A DNA stretch of 64,000 nucleotides from Mycolicibacterium hodleri (GTDB lineage Bacteria; Actinomycetota; Actinomycetes; Mycobacteriales; Mycobacteriaceae). Below the pieces are notes generated by a model. That model ran no database searches. It had not been told where the DNA came from and saw only the letters and a list, made by a program, of their open reading frames with translations. The position numbers and the translations under genes are program-made. Below are positions 23,254 to 30,455 of the stretch, piece after piece; positions within the stretch are counted from its first letter, which is position 1; every line of letters begins with the position of its first letter. The stretch is taken from the NCBI RefSeq assembly GCF_025822245.1, contig NZ_JACKTL010000033.1:124001-188000 (forward strand), in the 5' to 3' direction.

Positions 23254-24639
23254 TCACGCCACGTCAGCCCTACTCACGAACACGCGTACCAGCCGAACCG
23301 CGTGGGACGGCAACGATTTGGCGACGATGGCACCGACGGTCGTAGTGCTGCCACCCGACCACAGGTCGCGTAAGGCGTAGCAGGGAGCCGACGGCAGACC
23401 TGCCGCGGCGGCCGTGGTCGTGACATCCGCCGGAGCGCTCGACGGATTGAACAGGGCCACGGCCACCGTGGAATCGGCGAGCCGCTTGGCCCAGACCCTC
23501 CCGTCGCGGCCGACCTGACGAGCCTTGGCCATCATCGGATCCTGGTCGACGGCGATGACCTCGCGGTTGGTGAGAATCTCGCGCGTGACCGGTGACATCG
23601 TGCGCAGATCGTTGCCCGCCAACAGCGGCGCGCCCAGCATCGCCCACAGCGAGAAGTGGCTGCGCTGCTCGTCGTCGGTCAAGCTGGGCCCTGCGTCGGC
23701 GATCTGCTTCACGGTTTGTTCCGGCATGGCCAACATCGGTTCGACCATGGCGCGTTGGGCGGCGGTCAGCGTCTGTGTCCGTTCGCTGTGGCGCAACAGT
23801 TCTCGGAAGTGGAGGAAGAACTGACTCCACGTCACGCCGACCACCAGCATGTCCGGGTCACTGCGATAGTCGCCTTTGGCAGTGGCGGCGGCTGCGGTGG
23901 CGAACTGTTCGGGTACGCCGTTGAACACCGCCAGCGCCAGTGGGTCCACTCCGTCCGGAACTGGAAAGGACAAGTGCCACAACGGAACGAGATCGCCAGA
24001 CGTACGTACCATGTCGGCAATGCCGGACCAGTCGAAGCGCACGCCCGCGGTGGGGTCCCGAGAGCTGTTTGGGTTGATGCTGTACACGATGCGCCTGCCA
24101 CTGTGCCGCAGCGCCGACCCCATCGTGCCGAAGACCTCGACCTGCTGGTCGTGACTGGCATCCGTACCGCACCAGTCGTACTTGAGGAAGTCCACGCCCC
24201 ACGCTGCGAACGTGGCCGCGTCTTGGGCTTCGTGTCCGAGGCTGGCGGTGCCGACACCCTGACCGCAGGTCTGGTTGAAGGGACTCGAGTACAGGCCGAA
24301 CCGCAATCCCCGTGCGTGCACGTAGTCGACCAGTGGTTTGAGCCCGAAGGGGAAGCGCAGCGGGTCGGGGACCAATTCACCGTCCGAATTACGTTCGTGC
24401 GCAGACCATCCCGCGTCCACGTTGACGTATTCGTATCCGACGCCCTTCATACCGCTGGACACCATTGCGTCGGCGGTCTCCCTGATCGACTTGTCGTCGA
24501 CCTCGATTCCCGAGTTCCACGAGTTCCACCCCATCGGGGGCGGCAGCTCAGCTGGGGCGGCAATCGTGACACCGGTCGGATCCGAGCAGCCGCACACGAC
24601 GGCGGCCACCCCTACCGTGCAGAGCACGCGACGCAACAT
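23254..24639 (-). CDS. GH27 alpha-galactosidase-like lipoprotein
   Basis: 461 aa from the ATG at 24639 (GGGAGGTC site). A short signal peptide ends in a lipobox-like VVCGC, so it is probably lipid-anchored. GH27 signatures: PPMGWNSWN at the mature N-terminus, YEYVNVDAGW, FGLYSSPFNQTC, FLKYDWCG (nucleophile Asp) and RSDPDMLVVG (acid/base region). GH27 enzymes remove alpha-galactosyl or beta-arabinopyranosyl ends. An upstream open frame to 25332 is an antisense artefact. It follows the acyltransferase gene by 23 bases. Its likely job is trimming an envelope or external glycan. Confidence 0.85.
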   Translation of the reverse strand: MLRRVLCTVGVAAVVCGCSDPTGVTIAAPAELPPPMGWNSWNSGIEVDDKSIRETADAMVSSGMKGVGYEYVNVDAGWSAHERNSDGELVPDPLRFPFGLKPLVDYVHARGLRFGLYSSPFNQTCGQGVGTASLGHEAQDAATFAAWGVDFLKYDWCGTDASHDQQVEVFGTMGSALRHSGRRIVYSINPNSSRDPTAGVRFDWSGIADMVRTSGDLVPLWHLSFPVPDGVDPLALAVFNGVPEQFATAAAATAKGDYRSDPDMLVVGVTWSQFFLHFRELLRHSERTQTLTAAQRAMVEPMLAMPEQTVKQIADAGPSLTDDEQRSHFSLWAMLGAPLLAGNDLRTMSPVTREILTNREVIAVDQDPMMAKARQVGRDGRVWAKRLADSTVAVALFNPSSAPADVTTTAAAAGLPSAPCYALRDLWSGGSTTTVGAIVAKSLPSHAVRLVRVFVSRADVA

Positions 24640-24662
24640 CGTGACCTCCCGACGATCGACGT

Positions 24663-25538
24663 TCACGACGTCGCGGATGGCGGCCGTAATGCGTGGCGCC
24701 AAGCCAGCGGGTTGAGGTGCCGGAAGGGGTCTTCGGAACGAACGTCCTGCAACTCGCGCAGGACGTTCTCCAACGCCGTCTGCGTACGTGCCTTGACGGT
24801 AGCCACCCAGTCGTCGTCCGTCACCCCGGCTGGCTGCCCGGTGTCGATCGGTTGGCCGAAGCGCAGATACATCCGCTGCGGGCTGGGGATCGGGGTTGGA
24901 CCGACTCCGCGCATCAAAGGCATTGCCATGTCCGTCCTTCCGGTCATCGTCTGGCTCAGCTTCTCGGTGAGTCGACCCAGCACGCTGTCTCGCTCCACGA
25001 TGCTGCGGTAGATGTCGTCGCCGCCCACGTGGCCGACAGGGACGATCGGGTAGTCGTTGGCAATCGCCACCCGCGCAAAGCCAGCTCGGCCCTCCCACTT
25101 GAGCTGGTATTCCTCGCCCCTGAACTTTCCCAGCTCGCGTCCGCCCCCGGGAAACACGAGCACCGTCTCGTTGTTCTCCATGAGTTTGGTGGCATTCTCG
25201 GGTGTTCCGACGACCCCGCCACAGGCGGCCAACACGTCGCCGATGGGCCCGGGCATGGACCCCATGCCCCGTTCGGTCAGCGGCCGTACCCGGGTACCGG
25301 TGATGCGCCGGACCGACAGGCAGGTCAGCCACGCCTCGGCCATCCCGGTCTGGGTGTGGTTGCCCACCAGGATGAATCGCCCGTCGCGAGGCAGGTTTTC
25401 GGTGCCGTCAACGTACGGGCGTGCGAGGTCGACAGCCGGCCACATGCCGTCGGCGGTGGCTTCGACGAGTCGGCGGAGCGCCCGAACGCGTCTGGGCTGC
25501 TCGATGATCTGTTCGGTTTTGGCTGCGGCGTTCGTCAT
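24663..25538 (-). CDS. Lysophospholipid acyltransferase-family protein
   Basis: 291 aa from ATG at 25538 (MTNAAAKTEQ). PlsC-like motifs: LVGNHTQTGMAEAWL, where the usual H-x4-D becomes HTQTGM, FPGGGRELGKFRGEEYQLKW, GFARVAIANDYPIVPVG. The HX4D Asp is not obvious, which may mean an unusual acceptor. It probably acylates a lipid or glycolipid at the membrane. It is divergent from a TetR regulator with a 22-bp inverted repeat in between and is followed by the GH27 gene, likely as one operon. Confidence 0.75.
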   Translation of the reverse strand: MTNAAAKTEQIIEQPRRVRALRRLVEATADGMWPAVDLARPYVDGTENLPRDGRFILVGNHTQTGMAEAWLTCLSVRRITGTRVRPLTERGMGSMPGPIGDVLAACGGVVGTPENATKLMENNETVLVFPGGGRELGKFRGEEYQLKWEGRAGFARVAIANDYPIVPVGHVGGDDIYRSIVERDSVLGRLTEKLSQTMTGRTDMAMPLMRGVGPTPIPSPQRMYLRFGQPIDTGQPAGVTDDDWVATVKARTQTALENVLRELQDVRSEDPFRHLNPLAWRHALRPPSATS

Positions 25539-25635
25539 GTGGGCGTTCCTTCGTCGGCTGGCAAGGGGCCACCGTGAGACATCCGCGCGACCGACGGCCT
25601 GCGATGTCTGCGACGGGGTCACTGCCGCCAAAGTA

Positions 25636-25657
25636 CCAAACGAACCGTTTCGTTTGG
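25636..25657. promoter_or_regulatory. TetR operator between acyltransferase and tetR genes
   Basis: CCAAACGAAC (25636-25645) and TTTCGTTTGG (25648-25657) form an inverted repeat with nine of ten pairs matching, 13 bases before the tetR GTG. It should control both divergent genes. Confidence 0.65.
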
Positions 25658-25670
25658 TTATGATCTTCCT

Positions 25671-26237
25671 GTGAGAAGCTCCGCTGAACTGCGCGACGTG
25701 ATCCTCGACGCCGCACGCACCGAGTTCGCCCGATACGGCCTGGCCGGCGCGCGGATCGACCGAATCGCCAGTGCCGCGCACGCCAGCAAGGAGCGGCTCT
25801 ATGCGCACTTCGGCGACAAAGAAACGCTGTTCCGGCAGGTGGTCGTCGCCGACAGCGCGAAGTTCTTCAGCGCGGTCGCCGTCCGAGCGGATGCCGTCGC
25901 CGAATTCGCCGGCGACCTCTACGACCTGGCACTCGACAACCCGGAGTCGTTTCGGATGATCACCTGGGCACGACTGGAGGGCATCGCGCTCGAAGAGCCC
26001 CAGCTCGACGGTCGAAGCGTGCGCGAACGCGACACCGCCGCCATCGTGGCCGCCCAGCAGGCCGGCCACGTCGACCCGCGATGGGACCCTTCGGAACTGC
26101 TGACATTGATGTTCGGCATCGGAATGGCTCGGGCAACGTGGCCGCGAGACGAGGCTGGCAGTGCCGACGCCCATGCGCCGAGCCGTGCCGCAGCAGTCGA
26201 GGCCGCCGCCCGAATTCTGGCGCCGCGACCGGGTTAG
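25671..26237 (+). CDS. TetR-family regulator
   Basis: 188 aa, GTG start. N-terminal helix-turn-helix: LRDVILDAARTEFARYGLAG, ARIDRIASAAHASKERLYAHFGDKETLF. The C-terminal ligand domain resembles the TetR type that controls fatty-acid or lipid genes (LDNPESFRMITWARLEG). It is divergent from the acyltransferase/GH27 operon and probably represses it through the palindrome between them. A strong hairpin follows its stop. Confidence 0.87.
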   Translation: MRSSAELRDVILDAARTEFARYGLAGARIDRIASAAHASKERLYAHFGDKETLFRQVVVADSAKFFSAVAVRADAVAEFAGDLYDLALDNPESFRMITWARLEGIALEEPQLDGRSVRERDTAAIVAAQQAGHVDPRWDPSELLTLMFGIGMARATWPRDEAGSADAHAPSRAAAVEAAARILAPRPG

Positions 26238-26240
26238 TCG

Positions 26241-26275
26241 ACGGGGCGCGCAAACCTGGTTTACGCGCCCCGTCG
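26241..26275. terminator. Long bidirectional hairpin terminator
   Basis: GACGGGGCGCG (26241-26251) pairs with CGCGCCCCGTC (26265-26275); inside, AAACC pairs with GGTTT. It lies between convergent tetR (ends 26237) and the secreted-peptide gene (ends 26290). No T tract. Confidence 0.7.
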
Positions 26276-26289
26276 GTCCGCGAAGACGT

Positions 26290-26541
26290 TTAGAAGCCGG
26301 GGCCAGGCAGGAACGGCGCGCCCAAGCCGAACCCGGGACCGGGTCCCATCATTGGAGCCGGCGGCGGGGGCGGACCCCCACATGGCAGGAACGGCAGGCA
26401 CAGTCCGGGTCCGGGTGGCCGTGGTGGTGGGAAGGGGAACGCGTTGGCGGTCCCGGCGCCCAATCCGACGGCAGCGAACGCCATACCGCCGCACACGGCG
26501 ACCGTACCGGCAGCCATGCGGACCTGAGTTCTACGAATCAC
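26290..26541 (-). CDS. Secreted Pro/Gly-rich microprotein (third copy)
   Basis: 83 aa. A signal peptide (AAGTVAVCGGMAFAAVGLGA, cleavage near ANA) is followed by FPFPPPRPPGPG, the Cys pair CLPFLPC, then GGPPPPPAPMMGPGPGFGLG and LPGPGF. The Cys motif resembles CVPLLPC in the 22932-23204 product. The function is unknown; it may be exported to the wall. The 273-base region upstream to 26814 is shared with the divergent GT2-GtrA gene. Confidence 0.65.
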   Translation of the reverse strand: MIRRTQVRMAAGTVAVCGGMAFAAVGLGAGTANAFPFPPPRPPGPGLCLPFLPCGGPPPPPAPMMGPGPGFGLGAPFLPGPGF

Positions 26542-26781
26542 TACGAATCTCCTTCGTCGACGTACGTCACGGGCAGTGCGGACTTCGACGCTACGGCCGC
26601 GGCGTGGGCGGGCCGTGTCGACACCGTGGGAATCAGATGTGAGCCGACACCACGACCGTATAGGTTTGAAACATGTACCAGCTCAGAGTGATTCGTATAG
26701 ATCCTTGATCTAGGGCTGGGGCGGGAGCCCACCATCGCCGGAGTCGGCGATCCTCATAGCAGTCGCAAAGGTTCGCCCCAC

Positions 26782-26801
26782 GGTTCCCCCATGGGGGTAC
26801 C
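26782..26801. promoter_or_regulatory. 20-bp near-perfect palindrome before the GT2-GtrA gene
   Basis: GGTTCCCCC-AT-GGGGGTACC has one mismatched pair. It includes an alternative ATG (26791) and ends 13 bases before the preferred start at 26815. It could be an operator or an mRNA hairpin affecting translation. Confidence 0.4.
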
Positions 26802-26814
26802 CGACGATGGGGGC

Positions 26815-28065
26815 ATGACTCAGCAGAGCGTGATGGACGTAGTGGCTCCCTCTACGGCGTTGGCCCGGCCGAACGCCGTCGCCGAGGCCCGAGACCGCGG
26901 GGTGCCTGTCGTCGACGTGGTGGTTCCGGTGTACAACGAGCAAGCTGCCCTCGACGCCTCCATCCGGCGCCTGCACCGCTATCTAGCGGATACCCTGCCG
27001 TTCACCGCACGAATTACCATCGCGGACAACGCGAGCATCGACGAAACACCGCGCATCGCCGCCGAACTCGCCGCCGAACTCGACGGTGTGCGGGTGGTTC
27101 GGTTGGAGCAGAAGGGCCGTGGGCGCGCCCTGCACACCGTGTGGTCCTCCTCGGACGCGCCGGTGCTTGCCTACATGGACGTCGACCTGTCCACCGACCT
27201 GGCCGCGCTGCAGCCCCTGCTGGCGCCACTGATCTCAGGGCATTCGGATCTCGCGATCGGCACCCGACTGGCCCGCAGCTCGCGCGTCGTCCGCGGCGCC
27301 AAGCGGGAGGTTATCTCGAGGTGCTACAACCTGATCCTGCGCTCGACGCTGTCCGCGAAGTTCTCCGATGCACAATGCGGATTCAAGGCGGTCCGCGCCG
27401 ACGTGGCCGCCCGACTGCTGCCCCACGTCGAGGACACCGGCTGGTTCTTCGACACCGAGCTGCTGGTGTTGGCCGAGCGATCCGGTCTCCGCATCCACGA
27501 GGTGCCGGTGGACTGGGTCGACGACCCAGACAGTCGCGTCGACGTCGTCGCAACCGCCACGGCGGATCTGAAGGGCATCGCGCGCATGCTGAAGGGATTG
27601 GCAAGCGGGGCGATCCCCGTTCGGGAGATCACCGCACAGCTCGGTTCGGGCCGGGCTGCCGCTCCACGCAGTCTGATGCGCCAGGGCGTCCGCTTTGCCA
27701 CCATCGGAGTGGCGTCGACGCTGGCGTACCTGGTGATCTTCTCACTGCTGCACGCCACGACTGGCGCCCAGGCCGCAAATCTGATCGCACTACTGATCAC
27801 CGCCATCGGCAACACCGCAGCCAATCGCCGCTTCACCTTCGGCGTGCGGGGCAGCAGTGGCCTGCTGCGCCACCATGTCGAGGGGTTCGCCGTCTTTGCC
27901 CTTGCGTTGGCACTCACCAGCGGCTCGCTTCTCGGGATTCACAGCCTGGTGTCCCCCACGCCACACTGGCTGGAACTCGGAGTGCTGATCGCTGCGAACC
28001 TCACCGCGACCGCACTTCGCTTCACGCTGATGCGCGGCTGGGTGTTCCACCCCAACCGCGGCTGA
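26815..28065 (+). CDS. Bifunctional GT2 glycosyltransferase / GtrA flippase
   Basis: 416 aa from ATG at 26815 (GGGGGC site); ATG 26791 is an alternative. The N-terminal GT2 domain has VDVVVPVYNEQAALDASI, ITIADNASIDET and the D-x-D in YMDVDLSTDL, with QCGFKAVRADVAARLLPH, as in polyprenol-phosphate sugar synthases. The C-terminal part has four helices of the GtrA family (FATIGVASTLAYLVIFSLLH, GNTAANRRFTFG). It likely makes and flips a polyprenyl-phosphate-sugar used by the adjacent GT39 enzyme, which starts 61 bases downstream. Confidence 0.87.
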   Translation: MTQQSVMDVVAPSTALARPNAVAEARDRGVPVVDVVVPVYNEQAALDASIRRLHRYLADTLPFTARITIADNASIDETPRIAAELAAELDGVRVVRLEQKGRGRALHTVWSSSDAPVLAYMDVDLSTDLAALQPLLAPLISGHSDLAIGTRLARSSRVVRGAKREVISRCYNLILRSTLSAKFSDAQCGFKAVRADVAARLLPHVEDTGWFFDTELLVLAERSGLRIHEVPVDWVDDPDSRVDVVATATADLKGIARMLKGLASGAIPVREITAQLGSGRAAAPRSLMRQGVRFATIGVASTLAYLVIFSLLHATTGAQAANLIALLITAIGNTAANRRFTFGVRGSSGLLRHHVEGFAVFALALALTSGSLLGIHSLVSPTPHWLELGVLIAANLTATALRFTLMRGWVFHPNRG

Positions 28066-28126
28066 TCAACCCACCACGATCTGAGACCACCCTGGACCAG
28101 CGATCACGCTGGGCGAGAGGATCACG

Positions 28127-30094
28127 ATGCCCGTACTAACGGACACCACGCAGCAACCCGCACAGACCAATCATCCTGAGCAGACTCCGGATCCGCGCTG
28201 GGCGCGACCCGCGCTGGCGGTCCTGCTCGTGGCCACCGCGACGTTCTGGTGCATCGGGCTGAGCCGGAACGGATGGGCGAACGCCTTTTACGCCGCCGCC
28301 GTCCAGGCTGGTACCAAGAGCTGGAAGGCCTTCCTCTTCGGCTCCTCCGATGCCGCCAACGCCATCACGGTCGACAAACCGCCGGCCTCACTGTGGCCGA
28401 TGGAGATCTCCGCTCGCATCTTCGGAGTCAACTCCTGGTCGATCCAGCTGCCGCAGGTCCTGCTCGGCGTGGCGTCCGTCGCGCTGCTCTACGTCATCGT
28501 CAAGAAGCAGTTCGGACCCGCGGCGGGACTGATCGCGGGCGTCACCCTGGCGCTGACACCGGTGGCCACCTTGATGTTCCGCTACGACAATCCCGACGCG
28601 CTGCTGGTCTTCCTGATGGTCGCCTCGGTGTGGGCGGTGCTGCACGCCGTATCCGACGGCCGCACCCGGTGGCTGGTGTTGTGCGGCGTCCTGCTCGGCA
28701 TGGGCTTTCTGACCAAGCAACTCCAGGTTCTCCTCGTCGTGCCGGGACTGGCGCTGACCTACCTGGTCGCCGGCCCTCCCCGGCTACGCGTCCGGCTCGC
28801 ACAACTCGTCGCCGGCCTTGGTGCCATGCTCGCCGCAGCGGGCTGGTGGGTGCTGCTGGTCGAACTGTGGCCCACCGACAGCCGCCCCTACATTGGCGGG
28901 TCGGAGAACAACAGCTTCCTCGACCTGACCTTTGGTTACAACGGGCTCGGCCGGCTAGTGGGCGGAGAGGGCAATTCGCCAGGCGGTGGCTCCATGCCCG
29001 CCATGCCCGGTGGGGGTGCCAGTCCGTTCGGTCACGCCGGCATCGCCCGGATGTTCACCGGCGAGTCGGGAGCTCAGATCTCCTGGCTGTTGCCCGCCGC
29101 CCTCATCGCACTGGTCGTCGGCCTCGTCGTCACCCGACGCCTCCCCCGCACCGACCGGGACCGCGCACAGTATCTGGCGTGGGGTGGCTGGTTGATCGGC
29201 ACGGCGGGTGTATTCAGCGCAATGTCGGGGTTGTTCCACGATTACTACACCGTCGCACTGGCACCGGCAGTGGCCGCGCTCGTCGGAATCGGTGCGGCGG
29301 ACCTGTGGCGCCGCCGCGGAAACACCTGGGCGGTCGTCGTCCTCGCCGGGACCACTGCGGTGACGGGTGGATGGGCCTGGGTCTTGCTCAGTCGCACACC
29401 GGACTTCGTCGGCTGGCTGCGCTGGGTCGTGCTGGCGACGGCAGCCGGCGCCGCCGCGGCCTTGGCGATCACCGCGTCGCCATCCCTGCAGCGCCCGCGG
29501 ATTCGGCGCGTCGCCGCCGCCGTGGCGATCGCCATGGCTCTCGTCGGTCCATTGTCGTACTCGATCCAGACGGTCAGTACCGCCCACACCGGTGGCGTCG
29601 TGACGGCGGGCCCCCAGATCCCCGGTACGGGCATGGCAGCGATGGGTTCGCCCCGCGGCTCCGACTCGGGGCATGCGGCCACGGCGCCGCGCCAATCCGA
29701 CAAGGACGTCTCGGCTGCGATGGTCGCCACGCTCTCAGTCGACGGCGGGAGCTACACCTGGATCGCCGCCACACCGGGTTCCACCGAAGCCGGCTACTAC
29801 CAACTGGCGACCGATCTGCCGGTGATGGCACTCGGCGGGTTCGGATCCTCTGACCCCGCTCCCACACTGAAGCAGTTCCAGGACTATGTCGCCGACGGCC
29901 GCGTGCACTACTACGTCGAGTCGACGGGCCTCGGTCTACCCAAGGGCGAGAACGATTCCGGCACGCCGCTCGTCCCACCCGGAGCGAACGGCTCGACGGA
30001 GGCCGAGCACATCAAGGACTGGGTCGAGAAGAACTTCACTCCGATCACCGTCGACGGCGTCACGCTCTACGACCTGACCGCACCGCCGGAGTGA
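28127..30094 (+). CDS. GT39-family membrane glycosyltransferase (second copy)
   Basis: 655 aa, close paralogue of the 12994-14955 protein. Shared blocks include FYAAAVQAGTKSWKAFLFGS, DKPPASLWPMEISARIFGVN, MFRYDNPDALLVFLMV and the C-terminal DPAPTLKQFQDYVADGR. The loop after LGYNGLGRL is again Gly/Pro/Met-rich but shorter (NSPGGGSMPAMPGGGASP). It follows the GT2-GtrA gene, which probably supplies its lipid-linked sugar. The two copies may differ in acceptor. The membrane fold is clear; sugar and acceptor are unknown. Confidence 0.83.
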   Translation: MPVLTDTTQQPAQTNHPEQTPDPRWARPALAVLLVATATFWCIGLSRNGWANAFYAAAVQAGTKSWKAFLFGSSDAANAITVDKPPASLWPMEISARIFGVNSWSIQLPQVLLGVASVALLYVIVKKQFGPAAGLIAGVTLALTPVATLMFRYDNPDALLVFLMVASVWAVLHAVSDGRTRWLVLCGVLLGMGFLTKQLQVLLVVPGLALTYLVAGPPRLRVRLAQLVAGLGAMLAAAGWWVLLVELWPTDSRPYIGGSENNSFLDLTFGYNGLGRLVGGEGNSPGGGSMPAMPGGGASPFGHAGIARMFTGESGAQISWLLPAALIALVVGLVVTRRLPRTDRDRAQYLAWGGWLIGTAGVFSAMSGLFHDYYTVALAPAVAALVGIGAADLWRRRGNTWAVVVLAGTTAVTGGWAWVLLSRTPDFVGWLRWVVLATAAGAAAALAITASPSLQRPRIRRVAAAVAIAMALVGPLSYSIQTVSTAHTGGVVTAGPQIPGTGMAAMGSPRGSDSGHAATAPRQSDKDVSAAMVATLSVDGGSYTWIAATPGSTEAGYYQLATDLPVMALGGFGSSDPAPTLKQFQDYVADGRVHYYVESTGLGLPKGENDSGTPLVPPGANGSTEAEHIKDWVEKNFTPITVDGVTLYDLTAPPE

Positions 30095-30455
30095 ACACCC
30101 GCCGGGCAGCCGAGTTTGCTGGCATTCCACATACCCGCACGGCGGCAATCGGATCGCGAAACTCGCATGCTCGTCGATCTGCCTCAAGCTGCCGATTCAC
30201 GATCACAAGTGGCTGTGGATCGTCGGAGCGGTATTCGTAGCCATATTCCGCCAATTCGGTCCCCAACACCGAATTGTCACCTCAACGCCGATCATCTCAG
30301 GCATCCTTCACGGACGCCGCCAAGGGGTCGACGACACAGCAAACCGATAGACAATCCATAACGAATCCACGCCGTCGTGTTTGCTGAACCGTGCGTTAAT
30401 TATCGGACTGCCATTGCTCAATGGCGCGATGCGGTTCGGACACGGGGGAGCAAGA
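30095..30455. other. 361-base intergenic region
   Basis: No gene is supported here. It contains the perfect inverted repeat at 30252-30276 and is more AT-rich than its flanks. The right end is the leader of the glycoside hydrolase gene, with GGGGGAGC before the ATG at 30456. A TTG-started extension from 30381 is possible but less likely. Confidence 0.5.
30252..30276. repeat. Perfect inverted repeat (hairpin or operator)
   Basis: CAATTCGGT (30252-30260), spacer CCCCAAC, ACCGAATTG (30268-30276). There is no T tract, and it is 158 bases past the GT39 stop, so an operator for the downstream hydrolase gene is as likely as a terminator. Confidence 0.55.

Noticed and set aside
24640..25332. N-terminal extension of the GH27 frame
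   Set aside because: Overlaps the acyltransferase gene; the lipobox signal peptide sets the start at 24639.
25539..26174. N-terminal extension of the acyltransferase frame
   Set aside because: Runs antisense through the TetR gene and its operator; MTNAAAK start is better.
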